Shown in pieces: positions 19,773 to 29,450 of a DNA stretch of 64,000 bases; within the stretch, counting starts at the first letter, position 1, and each line of letters opens with the position of its first letter. A model generated the notes under the pieces. That model was given only the letters and a program-made list of their open reading frames with translations. It made no database searches and was not told the origin of the DNA. The DNA is from an uncultured Steroidobacter sp. (GTDB lineage Bacteria > Pseudomonadota > Gammaproteobacteria > Steroidobacterales > Steroidobacteraceae): the NCBI GenBank assembly GCA_938008435.1, contig CALLKK010000008.1:137669-201668 (forward strand). The letters are read 5' to 3'. The position numbers and the translations under genes were made by a program.

Positions 19773-21146
19773 ATGGCCCCTCGCTCGTTAAGCGCACGAC
19801 TGCTGCTGTCTGCCAGCCTGCTCCTGATCCTGTTCTTCGGGATCACGGTCGCGGCGCTCGATGCCGTCTTTCGCAACTTGAGCGAGCAGACGATGCGCGA
19901 TCGGCTCGAAGGCCAGCTGCTCGCGTTGATCGTGGCCTCCGAAGAAGTGGAAGGCGGCTGGCTGCAGCCTGCCGCCGAGAAGACCGAAGAGCGGCTCAAG
20001 AATCCAGGCTCGGGGCTGTATGGCGAGATCCTGCGCGGCGACGGCTATCCGAGCTGGCGCTCGAACTCCTTGAGCGGCACGGGTCTCGAGTTCAAGACAA
20101 ATCTGCGCTCCGGCGAGCGCGTCTACGTGGAGCTTCGACGTGCCGACGGCGCGCCGGTGCGGGCGCTGAGCCGCGCCATCGAGTGGCAGTTCGAAGACGG
20201 CGTGACGCGTACGTTCGTCTTCAGCGTCGCAGAAGATCTCGACCCATATTACCGCTCGCTCGCGACCTTCCGCGGTCGTCTGTTCGGCTGGTTCGGTTTC
20301 TTGATGTTGCTGCTGCTCGGTTCGTTGGCTGCGCTGCTGCAACGCATGCTCGCACCGTTGCGACGAGTCGAGCGCGAGATCACCGCGATCGAAACGGGCG
20401 AGCTCACCGAGCTCGGCAGCGGCTATCCGCGCGAGTTGCTCGGGATCACCGCGAACCTCAATGCGTTGTTGCGCAGCGAGCGCGAACGGCTGGCCCGCTA
20501 TCGCAACACGCTCGGCAATCTCGCGCACAGCCTCAAGACGCCGCTGGCCGTGATGCGCAACCTGCTCGGCAGTTCGCAGGCAAAGGAGCTCCCGATCGCG
20601 GCGCAGCTCGACGAGCAGGTCGCGCGCATGGACGAGCTCGTGAAGTATCAACTCAAGCGTGCAGCCGTCGCCGGCGGCACCGGTCTCGGTTCGGCTCCCG
20701 TGAGCGTGCGCGAGAGCTTGGAGTCGCTGCGCGGGGCGTTGCTCAAGGTCTATGCGGAGCGGCGGATCGAGTGCGAGCTCGACATCGAAGAGGGATGTGC
20801 GTTCTACGGCGATCGCGAGGATCTTACCGAGATCGCGGGCAACGTGCTCGACAACGCGTTCAAGTGGGCGCGCTCGCGCATTCGCGTCGAGGGACGGCGC
20901 GTGAGCGCACCGCATGCGCGGCGCGATGGCTTGAAGCTCATCTTCGACGACGACGGGCCTGGCGTGCCGCCCGAGCAGCGTACGCACGTCCTTGCACGCG
21001 GCGCACGCCTCGATGAGCGCGTCAGCGGTCAAGGCATCGGGTTGTCGGTCGTGTGCGAGCTCGTCGCGGCGAGCGGCGGCACTGTGTCGATACACGACTC
21101 GGCGTGGGGCGGTGCGCGCGTGGAAGTACTGTTGCCGCCGACTTAG
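19773..21146 (+). CDS. phoQ: PhoQ-like sensor histidine kinase
   Basis: A 457-residue membrane kinase: first membrane helix (about 11-30), a periplasmic sensor of about 130 residues, second helix (about 168-190, GWFGFLMLLLLGSLAALL), HAMP-like linker, H-box NLAHSLKTPLAVM with His252, and the ATPase N-box NVLDNAFKWA, DDDGPGVPPEQR and GQGIGLSVVCELV. LAHSLKTPLAV is the PhoQ subtype of H-box. In enterobacteria PhoQ senses low Mg, acidity and cationic peptides; whether this sensor does so is not shown. The gene ends before a strong terminator. Confidence 0.9.
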   Translation: MAPRSLSARLLLSASLLLILFFGITVAALDAVFRNLSEQTMRDRLEGQLLALIVASEEVEGGWLQPAAEKTEERLKNPGSGLYGEILRGDGYPSWRSNSLSGTGLEFKTNLRSGERVYVELRRADGAPVRALSRAIEWQFEDGVTRTFVFSVAEDLDPYYRSLATFRGRLFGWFGFLMLLLLGSLAALLQRMLAPLRRVEREITAIETGELTELGSGYPRELLGITANLNALLRSERERLARYRNTLGNLAHSLKTPLAVMRNLLGSSQAKELPIAAQLDEQVARMDELVKYQLKRAAVAGGTGLGSAPVSVRESLESLRGALLKVYAERRIECELDIEEGCAFYGDREDLTEIAGNVLDNAFKWARSRIRVEGRRVSAPHARRDGLKLIFDDDGPGVPPEQRTHVLARGARLDERVSGQGIGLSVVCELVAASGGTVSIHDSAWGGARVEVLLPPT

Positions 21147-21167
21147 ACTGTAGACTGTACGCAGTGG

Positions 21168-21193
21168 CGGCGCGCTCGAAGGCGCGCCGTTTT
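21168..21193 (+). terminator. Strong intrinsic terminator after phoQ
   Basis: CGGCGCGC (21168-21175) and GCGCGCCG (21182-21189) form a perfect 8-bp GC stem with a 6-base loop, followed by TTTT (21190-21193). It begins 21 bases after the phoQ stop and separates the phoPQ group from hrpA. Confidence 0.85.
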
Positions 21194-21264
21194 GCTTGCC
21201 GAGCACGCAACGCTGGCTGTTCTCTTCTCGAGCCCAGCGCACATAGCCCAGAGCCCGAACTCAA

Positions 21265-24200
21265 GTGTCCAGCGCCCAGCACCCGACATCCAGCGCGTAC
21301 GCGCCGCTCCTTGCGCTGCGCGAGCGCCTGCAGCACACGCGACTCGTCGATCGGCCGCGCTTGGCGCGCGCGCTCGATCGGCTGTTTGCGCGCAAGGCAG
21401 CAGGCGGCGATTTCGACAAGGCGGTGGCGCAGCTGCGTGAGGCGATCGAGCAATCGAGTGCGCACGTGGAACGCTTGCGCGCTCAGCCGCTCAAGCTGGC
21501 GCTCGATCCGGCGTTGCCGATTTGCGCGCACGCCGACGAAATCGCAGCGGCGCTTGCGCGGCACCAAGTGACGATCGTGTGCGGCGCCACCGGCTCGGGT
21601 AAGACGACGCAGCTGCCGAGGATTTGCCTCGCCGCAGGGCGCGGCGCATTCGGGCTGATCGGTCACACGCAGCCGCGCCGGATCGCGGCCCGCGCCATCG
21701 CGCAGCGCCTGGCGCAGGAGCTTGGCACCACGATCGGCGCAGCGGTCGGCTATCAGGTGCGCTTCAACGAACGCGTCGGTCCCGATACGCGCGTCAAGCT
21801 CATGACCGACGGCATCCTGCTGCGCGAGCTGCAGCACGATCGGCACTATCGGCGCTACGACACGATCATCATCGACGAGGCGCACGAGCGCAGCCTCAAC
21901 ATCGACTTCCTGCTCGGAGTGCTGAAGCGCATCCTGCGCGAACGCGCGGATCTGCGCGTCATCATCACTTCGGCAACGATCGATCCGCAGCGCTTCGCGG
22001 ATTTCTTCGGGGGCGCACCGATCATCGAGGTCTCGGGACGCAGCTACCCGGTCGAAGTGCGGTATCGGCCGTTGGCAGGCGAAGATGAGGACGACGAAGA
22101 GCTCACGCTGCCCGAGGGTATCGTCGCAGCCGTGCGCGAGCTCGACGAGACCGCGCGCGATGACGTGCTCGTGTTCCTGCCCGGAGAGAAACAGATCCGC
22201 GACGCAGCCGAAGCGCTCAACCGCGCGCGCCTCATGAACACCGAGGTGCTGCCGCTCTATGCGCGTCTGTCGACACGCGATCAGGAGCGCATCTTCGAGA
22301 AGCATCACGCGCGGCGCATCGTGCTCGCCACCAACGTGGCGGAGACCTCGCTCACCGTGCCTGGTATCCGGCACGTCGTCGACTCGGGGCTCGCACGCAT
22401 CAGCCGCTACAGCCCGCGCGGCAAGGTACAGCGCCTGCCGATCGAGAAGATCTCGCAAGCGAGCGCCGATCAACGCAAGGGACGCGCCGGGCGCGAGCGC
22501 GACGGTATCTGTATCCGGCTCTATGCGGAGGACGACTTTTTGGCGCGGCCGGCGTTCACGCCGCCGGAGGTGCTGCGGACGAATCTCGCGAGCGTGATAC
22601 TGCAGATGGCGGCGCTCGAGCTCGGCGATCCGGAGAGCTTTCCGTTCGTCGATCCGCCCGATACACGCCTCATCAACGACGGCTACCGACTGCTGCAGGA
22701 GCTGAAAGCCGTCGATGCGAATCGCAATGTGACGGCGCTCGGGCGTCAGCTGGCGGCGTTGCCGATCGATCCGCGGCTGGCGCGCATGCTGCACGCGGCC
22801 GGGCATCACGGGTGTTTGACCGAGATGCTGGTGATCGCAGCGTTCCTCGGGGCGCAGGATCCGCGCGAGCGGCCGAGCGACGCGCAGCAGCAGGCCGATA
22901 CGCAGCACGCGACGTTCGCAGATCCGCGCTCGGATTTCGTCGCAGTGCTCAATCTATGGAATGCATTTCAGGAGCGCAGCGCCGCGCTGAGCGGCAATCA
23001 GCTGCGCAAATGGTGCCGCGAGCATTTCCTGTCGTTCATGCGCATGCGCGAATGGCAGGAGCTGCACCGTCAGCTCGATGAGATCGCGCAGGAGCTCAAA
23101 CTCAAGCGCAACACGGTGCCGGCGACCTACGCCGATCTGCACCAAGCCATCCTGACGGGCTTCCTGGGCAACATCGGCACGCTCGACGAGCGCCGCGAGT
23201 ACGAGGGCGCGCGCGGCATGCGTTTCGTGATTGCGCCGGGCACGCCGCTCGCTACGAAGCCGCCCAAGTGGGTAGTGGCCGCAAGCTTGATGGAAACCAC
23301 GCGGCTCTATGCGCGCATGGTGGCGGCGGTCGAGCCGCAGTGGATCGAGGCGGCGGGCGCCCACTTGCTCAAGCGCTCGTACGCCGAGCCGCACTGGGTC
23401 GAGCAACGCGGCTTCGTGGCTGCGTACGAATCGACGTCGTTGTACGGCTTGACGCTGTCGTCGCGGCGACGCGTGAACTATGGCAGCGTCGCGCCGGGCG
23501 AGGCGCGCGAGATCTTCGTGCGCGAGGCGCTCGTCATGGGCCGCACACGCTTGCGCGCTGAGTTCCTCGAACACAATCGCGCGCTGCGCCGAAGCATCGA
23601 GCAGCTCGAAGCCAAGATCCGTCGCCGCGACATCCTGGTCGATGAGCAGGCGATGGTGGATTTCTACCTCGAACGCTTGCCCGAGCACGTGCACTCGATC
23701 GCGGCGCTCGAGCGCTGGCTCAAAGACACCGCGCGTGCGGCGCCGGGCGCGCGTCCGTTGCACGCATCGTTACAGGATTGGATGCGGCGCGATGTGCCGG
23801 AGGTGACCAGCGATTCGCATCCAGACGAGTGGGTCGTCTCGGGCAACAAGTTGCCGCTCGAATATCGCTTCGAGCCGGGCACGGAAGCGGATGGAATCAC
23901 CATGACGATTCCGCTGCCGTTGCTCAACGAAGTGGACGCTGCACGACTGTCCTGGTTGATACCTGGCTGGCGGCTCGAGCTCATTACCGAGCTACTGCGC
24001 GGTCTGCCCAAGCACATCCGCAAGCTCTTCGTGCCGGTGCCGGAGCATGCGGCACGCGCGTTGCGCGAGCTCGACGAGAGCAAGAGCCTGTATGCCGCGA
24101 TGGCGGAGTGGATCGTGCGCACGAGTGGTGTCGTCGTGCGCGAGGAAGAGCTTGCTGGCGTTGCGCTGCCGGATCACCTCCGGTTCAATCTGCGCGTCGT

Positions 24201-25167
24201 CGACGTCAACGGCAAGACGCTGGCGCAAGCGCGCGATCTGCAGGCGCTCAAGCGCGCATTGCGCGGGCACGAGCTGCGCGCGAGCGTGCGCGCCAAGGCG
24301 CAAGCGCATCGCACGTGGGATTTCGGCGCGCTGCCCGTGGAGCGAACCGTCGAACGGCGCGGCTTACGCTTCACCGTCTATCCCACGCTGCGCGATCGCG
24401 GCGACAGCGTCGAAATCGTCGAAGCACGCAGTCTCGTCGAAGCCGAGACGCTCCTGCGCGCAGGCGTGCTGCGGCTGGCGGTGCTCGCGTTGGCGGAGCA
24501 GTTCAAGTACGCGCGCAAGCGGTTTGCGGATCATCGCGAGCTTATTCTCTTGAGCAGTGGCATCGAGCTCGCGCGGCCGTTGCCGGATGGGCTTGCGCTC
24601 AAGTGCTTCGAGGAGACCTTCCTTGCAGAGGGCGCGATGCTGCCGCGGGATGCGGAGCAGTTTGCGCGCCTGCTCGATACGCACCGAGGTCGTTTCGGCG
24701 AGGTCGTCGATCGCGTGCTGGCGCATACGCTCAAGACGCTGGGCGAGCTGCGTACTGCACGGCAGAAGCTGGCTGCATTGAATGGGGATGCGTTCAAGGC
24801 GGTGCGCGAGCATGTCGGCGCTCATCTGCGCTCCCTCGTGCCGGAGGATTTTCCGACAGGCGTGCCGTCGGCGTTGTGGCCGCACTTGCCCCGTTACCTG
24901 CGTGCCGTGACGCGGCGTCTGGAAAAAGTGCCCGGCAATCTGCGGCGCGATGCCGAGCTCGCGGCGCGCGTTGCTCCGGGCGTGCGTGCGTATGCAGCGC
25001 TGGCTGCAGCGGCGGATCCGAACGTGCCGCATCCCGAGCTCGATCGTTTGCGTTGGATGATCGAAGAGCTGCGCGTCTCCGTCTTTGCGCAGGATCTGGG
25101 CACGGCGCTGCCTGTTTCCGAGAAGCGGGTGGCGGAGCAGGTGGAGAAGGCGAAAGCAGGGCTGTAG
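21265..25167 (+). CDS. hrpA: ATP-dependent RNA helicase HrpA
   Basis: A 1300-residue DEAH-box helicase, the usual HrpA length. Motif I GATGSGKTTQLP contains Lys113; motif II is DEAH at 204-207; motif III SATID, motif V-like TNVAETSLTVPGIRHVVDSG and motif VI QRKGRAGRERDG follow. The long C-terminal half carries the HrpA-specific HA2/OB region and DUF3418-type extension. HrpA helps mRNA processing and resolves stalled or collided ribosomes. GTG 21265 (MSSAQHPTSSAY) is the likely start. It is convergent with the ALDH7-like gene, only 24 bases apart. Confidence 0.97.
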   Translation: MSSAQHPTSSAYAPLLALRERLQHTRLVDRPRLARALDRLFARKAAGGDFDKAVAQLREAIEQSSAHVERLRAQPLKLALDPALPICAHADEIAAALARHQVTIVCGATGSGKTTQLPRICLAAGRGAFGLIGHTQPRRIAARAIAQRLAQELGTTIGAAVGYQVRFNERVGPDTRVKLMTDGILLRELQHDRHYRRYDTIIIDEAHERSLNIDFLLGVLKRILRERADLRVIITSATIDPQRFADFFGGAPIIEVSGRSYPVEVRYRPLAGEDEDDEELTLPEGIVAAVRELDETARDDVLVFLPGEKQIRDAAEALNRARLMNTEVLPLYARLSTRDQERIFEKHHARRIVLATNVAETSLTVPGIRHVVDSGLARISRYSPRGKVQRLPIEKISQASADQRKGRAGRERDGICIRLYAEDDFLARPAFTPPEVLRTNLASVILQMAALELGDPESFPFVDPPDTRLINDGYRLLQELKAVDANRNVTALGRQLAALPIDPRLARMLHAAGHHGCLTEMLVIAAFLGAQDPRERPSDAQQQADTQHATFADPRSDFVAVLNLWNAFQERSAALSGNQLRKWCREHFLSFMRMREWQELHRQLDEIAQELKLKRNTVPATYADLHQAILTGFLGNIGTLDERREYEGARGMRFVIAPGTPLATKPPKWVVAASLMETTRLYARMVAAVEPQWIEAAGAHLLKRSYAEPHWVEQRGFVAAYESTSLYGLTLSSRRRVNYGSVAPGEAREIFVREALVMGRTRLRAEFLEHNRALRRSIEQLEAKIRRRDILVDEQAMVDFYLERLPEHVHSIAALERWLKDTARAAPGARPLHASLQDWMRRDVPEVTSDSHPDEWVVSGNKLPLEYRFEPGTEADGITMTIPLPLLNEVDAARLSWLIPGWRLELITELLRGLPKHIRKLFVPVPEHAARALRELDESKSLYAAMAEWIVRTSGVVVREEELAGVALPDHLRFNLRVVDVNGKTLAQARDLQALKRALRGHELRASVRAKAQAHRTWDFGALPVERTVERRGLRFTVYPTLRDRGDSVEIVEARSLVEAETLLRAGVLRLAVLALAEQFKYARKRFADHRELILLSSGIELARPLPDGLALKCFEETFLAEGAMLPRDAEQFARLLDTHRGRFGEVVDRVLAHTLKTLGELRTARQKLAALNGDAFKAVREHVGAHLRSLVPEDFPTGVPSALWPHLPRYLRAVTRRLEKVPGNLRRDAELAARVAPGVRAYAALAAAADPNVPHPELDRLRWMIEELRVSVFAQDLGTALPVSEKRVAEQVEKAKAGL

Positions 25168-25191
25168 CAGCGCGGGTATCGCGCACGCATC

Positions 25192-26724
25192 TCAGCGACG
25201 CGTGCGTCCGATGTCGAACTCGATGCCTTGCGCCAGCGGCAGGGTGCTGCCCCAATTGATCGTATTGGTCTGACGACGCATGTAGGCCCTCCAGCAATCC
25301 GAGCCTGCCTCGCGGCCGCCACCCGTATCCTTTTCGCCGCCGAACGCACCGCCGATTTCGGCGCCCGAGGTCCCGATGTTGACGTTGGCAATGCCGCAGT
25401 CGCTGCCGACGGCGGAAAGAAACAGCTCGGCGTGCTGCAGCCGATCGGTGAAGATGGCCGAAGAAAGGCCGTGCGCGGCGGCGTTCTGTTGCTCGATCGC
25501 CTGCTCGAGCGAATCGACTTCGATGAAATAGAGAATCGGGGCGAATGTCTCCGTCTGCACGACCGGCCAGTCGTTGCGTGCGCGAATGATCGTCGGTTCG
25601 ACGAACGGCCCGGGCGGGCGCGGCTTGCCGCCGTAAATCACTTCTCCGCCGGCCTGCTCCGCGGCCTCGATCGCGGCGAGGTAGCGCTCCACCGCCTGCT
25701 CATCGATGAGCGGACCCATGAGCGTCGTGGGCGCCAGCGGATCGCCGATGACGACTTGCGCGTAGGCATCGACCAAGCGGAGCTCGAGCTCGGCCGCCCG
25801 TGAGCGGTGCACGAAGAGCCGGCGGATGCTCGTACAGCGTTGCCCGGCCGTGCCGACCGCACCGAAGACGATCGCGGGTACCGCAAGATCCAGATTCGCG
25901 TACTCGTCGACGATGACGGCATTGTTGCCGCCGAGCTCGAGCAAGCTCTTGCCGAGACGCGCGGCGACTTTCTGCGCGACGCGACGGCCGACGCTCGTCG
26001 AGCCGGTAAAGGAGACGAGCGCGACGCGCCGATCGTCGACGAAGCGCTCGGCAAGGGCGGTGTCGTGCGGAATGAAGAGCTGGAAGATCCCCGGAAATCC
26101 GTGGCGTTCCAACGCGCGGTTGACCAGGTGCTGAACCGCGATCGCTGCAAGAGGCGTCTTGGGCGAGGGCTTCCAGACGCAGACATCGCCGCAGATCGCT
26201 GCGAGAAACGCATTCCACGACCACACGGCGACGGGAAAGTTGAACGCACTGATGATGCCGACCACCCCGAGCGGGTGCCATTGCTCGTACATGCGATGGT
26301 GCGGCCGTTCGGAATGCATCGTCGCCCCGTGCAGCATCCGCGACTGGCCTACCGCGAAGTCGGCGATGTCAATCATTTCCTGCACTTCGCCGTCGCCCTC
26401 GGCCTTGATCTTGCCGGTCTCGAGCGTCACGAGCGTGCCGAGCGCATCCTTGTGCGCACGCAATTCTTTGGCAATGACGCGCACGGCTTCGCCTCGCTTC
26501 GGGGCCGGCACGGTGCGCCAGTATTCGAATGTCTGACGCGCCGAGGCGATCACGCGCTCGTAGTCTTGCGCCGTGCTCGTGCGCACGCGCGCAAGCACTT
26601 CGCCGGTGGCGGGATTGCGCGACTCGAGGAGCGGCGCGGCAGGATCGCTCAGCCAACCGCCGCTTGCGCACCATGTGCCGGAGTTGATCGGCTGCAGCCC
26701 AAGACTGGCGAGCGCTTCATGCAT
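25192..26724 (-). CDS. ALDH7-type aldehyde dehydrogenase (probable aminoadipate-semialdehyde dehydrogenase)
   Basis: A 510-residue NAD(P)-dependent aldehyde dehydrogenase. It has the cofactor segment WKPSPKTPLAA, FTGSTSVGRRVAQ, the catalytic Glu in LLELGGNNAVIV and nucleophile Cys297 in GTAGQRCTSIRRL; GGNNA, IGDPL and a GGEKDTGGGREAGSD ending are ALDH7/antiquitin-like. Such enzymes oxidise L-2-aminoadipate 6-semialdehyde to 2-aminoadipate in lysine breakdown. It lies 10 bases after a saccharopine dehydrogenase-like gene on the same strand, which supports this substrate. Other omega-semialdehydes cannot be excluded. Confidence 0.88.
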   Translation of the reverse strand: MHEALASLGLQPINSGTWCASGGWLSDPAAPLLESRNPATGEVLARVRTSTAQDYERVIASARQTFEYWRTVPAPKRGEAVRVIAKELRAHKDALGTLVTLETGKIKAEGDGEVQEMIDIADFAVGQSRMLHGATMHSERPHHRMYEQWHPLGVVGIISAFNFPVAVWSWNAFLAAICGDVCVWKPSPKTPLAAIAVQHLVNRALERHGFPGIFQLFIPHDTALAERFVDDRRVALVSFTGSTSVGRRVAQKVAARLGKSLLELGGNNAVIVDEYANLDLAVPAIVFGAVGTAGQRCTSIRRLFVHRSRAAELELRLVDAYAQVVIGDPLAPTTLMGPLIDEQAVERYLAAIEAAEQAGGEVIYGGKPRPPGPFVEPTIIRARNDWPVVQTETFAPILYFIEVDSLEQAIEQQNAAAHGLSSAIFTDRLQHAELFLSAVGSDCGIANVNIGTSGAEIGGAFGGEKDTGGGREAGSDCWRAYMRRQTNTINWGSTLPLAQGIEFDIGRTRR

Positions 26725-26734
26725 GACTCGCTCC

Positions 26735-27892
26735 TCATGCGATGCGTTGGTGACCCACTTCGCCGCTCACGATGATGCGGGTGGAGACTTCCTTGCCGCC
26801 GCTCGACTCGTAATGGCGGCCGAAGCGATTCTGGAGCACGTCGGTGAGGGCGAACTGCTCTTGCCGCACGAAGCCGCGATATTGGCCGGGGCGGCTCAGC
26901 ACGAGATCCACGACGGCGCAGATGCCTGAGGCGGTCGTCACTTGAATGGCGGACCAGAGCCGACCGGCGATCGGCTGCGGATACACCTTGTTCACGTAGC
27001 TCTCTTCGCGCAACTCGCCGTCCTGCTTGCCCGTGACGGCCACATAGATGACGACGACGTCCTGCAGCGTCTGCGGCACCGCGTTCTCGAGAATGCGTTT
27101 GAGCGTGGCGCGATCGTGATTGAGCTTGAGGTCGTTCATGAGCAGCCGCATCTGCGCGCAGTGCCCGGGATAGCGCATGGTCTTGTAATCCATGTGACGT
27201 ACGCGCGCGCCGTACGTTTCGGCGAGCGAGCCGAGACCGCCCGAGGTGTTGAACGCTTCGTAGAGTGTGCCGTCGATCTCGATTTCCTCGAGCCCTTCGA
27301 GCGGCGCGACTTCGATGCGCCGACCGTCGACGATCGCCTCGCAAGGATTGCCGTACTCGTTGATCAACGCTTCGGTGGACCAGGTGAGCGAGTACTTGAG
27401 GACGTTGTTCGGATGCTGCGGCAAGGCGCCGACCCGCAGCTTGACCGTATGAACCTCATCGAAATGACCGATGAGCGCGTTGGCGGCGATGGATATGAAG
27501 CCGGGCGCAAGACCGCATTGCGGGACGAATGCCTGTGCGGAGCCTTCCGCGATGCGGCGTACCGCACGAGTGACGGCCACATCTTCGGTGAGATCGAAGT
27601 AATGCGCGCCGGCGCGCTGCGCCGCCTCGGCCACGGCGACGTTGCAGTAGTAGGGTAGGCTCGAGACGATCGCATCGACGGGGTGGGCGGCCAGATGTCG
27701 GTCGAGACTCGCGGCATCGGAGGCATCGAGCTCGTAGGCGGCGATGCCGGGCAGACCATGCGCGGCAGCGACGGCAGCTGCCGTGCGTCCGTTCACATCG
27801 CCCAGGTCCACGCGATAGGAGCCCGACTGGGCGAGCAGTCCCGCGATGAGGGCGCCGATCTTGCCTGCGCCCAGAACCAACACTCGATGCAT
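26735..27892 (-). CDS. Saccharopine dehydrogenase-like (or lysine 6-dehydrogenase-like) oxidoreductase
   Basis: A 385-residue protein with an N-terminal Rossmann motif (VLVLGAGKIGALIAGLL) and the saccharopine dehydrogenase catalytic-domain blocks FVPQCGLAPGFISI, EAFNTSGGLGSLAETY and MDYKTMRYPGH. The family forms 2-aminoadipate semialdehyde from saccharopine; single-domain relatives of this length also include lysine 6-dehydrogenase, which makes the same semialdehyde directly from lysine. The ALDH7-like gene just downstream would consume that product. No lysine-ketoglutarate reductase domain is fused or adjacent, so the first step is unclear. It is divergent from the DAHP synthase gene. Confidence 0.85.
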   Translation of the reverse strand: MHRVLVLGAGKIGALIAGLLAQSGSYRVDLGDVNGRTAAAVAAAHGLPGIAAYELDASDAASLDRHLAAHPVDAIVSSLPYYCNVAVAEAAQRAGAHYFDLTEDVAVTRAVRRIAEGSAQAFVPQCGLAPGFISIAANALIGHFDEVHTVKLRVGALPQHPNNVLKYSLTWSTEALINEYGNPCEAIVDGRRIEVAPLEGLEEIEIDGTLYEAFNTSGGLGSLAETYGARVRHMDYKTMRYPGHCAQMRLLMNDLKLNHDRATLKRILENAVPQTLQDVVVIYVAVTGKQDGELREESYVNKVYPQPIAGRLWSAIQVTTASGICAVVDLVLSRPGQYRGFVRQEQFALTDVLQNRFGRHYESSGGKEVSTRIIVSGEVGHQRIA

Positions 27893-27990
27893 CGTGCTGT
27901 CTCCGCAGGGTTCTCGCCTGCATTAAAGGCCTGGCCCTGCACCCGTGTAAATCACCGCGTCCGCGTGTATGCAATGGCCGCAATTGCTCC

Positions 27991-28019
27991 TTTTGCGACG
28001 CAACGAGGAGTGCTAGTCT
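27991..28019 (+). promoter_or_regulatory. Candidate extended -10 promoter of the DAHP synthase gene
   Basis: TGCTAGTCT (28011-28019) combines a TG extension with a TAGTCT -10, and TTTTGC (27991-27996) lies 17 bases upstream of the hexamer as a weak -35. It sits 44 bases before the start codon in a 170-base divergent region. Confidence 0.35.
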
Positions 28020-28062
28020 GAGGGCACGCGCCGTGCCGGCGCACTAGCTCACGACCATCCGT

Positions 28063-29430
28063 ATGACTCGCAATCCGCAACTCGTCGACTGGCACCCGGC
28101 CAGCTGGCAGGGCAAACCGGCCACGCAGCAGCCGGAATATCCCGACAAACAGGCGCTCGATGAAGTCATCGCGCAGATCTCCCGCCTGCCGCCGCTCGTG
28201 GTTTCCTGGGAAATCGAAGCGCTCAAGGAAGAGATCGCAGCCGCGCAACGCGGCGAGCGCTTCGTGCTGCAGGGCGGCGATTGTGCGGAGAGCCTGAACG
28301 ACTGCGAGTCCGACCAGATCGCCAAGAAGCTCAAGATCCTGCTGCAGATGAGCGTCGTGCTCGTCTACGGCTTGAAGAAGCCCGTCATCCGCATCGGCCG
28401 CATGGCCGGGCAGTATGCAAAGCCGCGCTCGGCCGAGACCGAAACGCGCAATGGCGTGACGCTGCCGTGCTACCGCGGCGACAACGTCAATCGGCCTGGC
28501 TTCACGCTCGAGGAGCGTACGCCCGATCCGCAGCTGCTCCTGCGCGGTTACGAGCGTGCGGCGCTGACGCTCAATTTCGTCCGGGCGCTCATCGACGGCG
28601 GCTTCGCCGATCTGCACCATCCCGAATACTGGGATCTCGATTTCGTGCGCCATTCGCCGCAGAAGGACGCGTACGAGCGGATCGTGCATTCGATTTCCGA
28701 TGCGCTCGAGTTCTTCGAGGCGGCGAGCCGCCGGCCGCTGCACGAAGCCGGCCGCGTCAATTTCTACGTGAGCCACGAGGGTCTGCACCTGCTCTATGAG
28801 CAGGCGCAAACGCGCTTCATCGAGCGGCGCAAGCGCTGGTACAACTTGTCGACGCACATGCCGTGGATCGGCATGCGTACGGCGGCGCTCGACGGCGCGC
28901 ATGTCGAGCTGTTCCGCGGCATCGCCAATCCGATCGGCATCAAGGTCGGCCCCGCGATGAGCGCCGAATGGCTGCAGGGCTTGTTGAGCGTGCTCAATCC
29001 GAACAACGAGCCGGGCAAGATCGTGCTCATCCATCGCCTCGGCGCCAAGGAGGTCGACAAGCGCCTGCCTGGGCTCATTCAAGCGGTGCGGGCGACGGGC
29101 AGCCCCGTGTTGTGGGTGTGCGATCCCATGCACGGCAACACGGAAACGTCGAGCTCGGGGCTCAAGACGCGCCGCTTCGAGAACATCGTGGCCGAGGTCG
29201 AGTCCGCGTTCCGCATTCATCGCGAGCTGGGCTCGTGGCTCGGCGGCGTGCATTTCGAGCTCACGGGCGATGACGTGACCGAATGCACGGGCGGCGCGCG
29301 CGGGCTGACCGATGCGGATCTGGCGCGCGCGTATCGTTCGCAGGTCGATCCGCGACTCAATTACGAGCAGGCGCTCGAGCTCGCGATGCGCATCGCCGAT
29401 CTGCACGCAACGGCGCGGCGAGGGCGCTAA
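28063..29430 (+). CDS. Class II 3-deoxy-7-phosphoheptulonate (DAHP) synthase
   Basis: First enzyme of the shikimate pathway, condensing PEP and erythrose-4-phosphate. At 455 residues and with FVLQGGDCAESLNDCESDQI, VIRIGRMAGQYAKPRS, THMPWIGMRTAALDGAH and VHFELTGDDVTECTGG, it is the plant-like class II (AroA-II) type rather than the shorter AroFGH type. The metal-binding Cys is in GGDCAE. It lies 20 bases before the HMG-CoA lyase gene on the same strand. In bacteria this class can serve core aromatic synthesis or a phenazine or antibiotic pathway; no secondary-metabolite gene is adjacent, so core synthesis is more likely. Confidence 0.95.
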   Translation: MTRNPQLVDWHPASWQGKPATQQPEYPDKQALDEVIAQISRLPPLVVSWEIEALKEEIAAAQRGERFVLQGGDCAESLNDCESDQIAKKLKILLQMSVVLVYGLKKPVIRIGRMAGQYAKPRSAETETRNGVTLPCYRGDNVNRPGFTLEERTPDPQLLLRGYERAALTLNFVRALIDGGFADLHHPEYWDLDFVRHSPQKDAYERIVHSISDALEFFEAASRRPLHEAGRVNFYVSHEGLHLLYEQAQTRFIERRKRWYNLSTHMPWIGMRTAALDGAHVELFRGIANPIGIKVGPAMSAEWLQGLLSVLNPNNEPGKIVLIHRLGAKEVDKRLPGLIQAVRATGSPVLWVCDPMHGNTETSSSGLKTRRFENIVAEVESAFRIHRELGSWLGGVHFELTGDDVTECTGGARGLTDADLARAYRSQVDPRLNYEQALELAMRIADLHATARRGR

Positions 29431-29450
29431 AGGACAACAAGCCGCTCGCC

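Noticed and set aside
21144..21157. TAGACTG direct repeat after phoQ
   Set aside because: Only two 7-base copies overlap the phoQ stop codon; too short to call a regulatory repeat.
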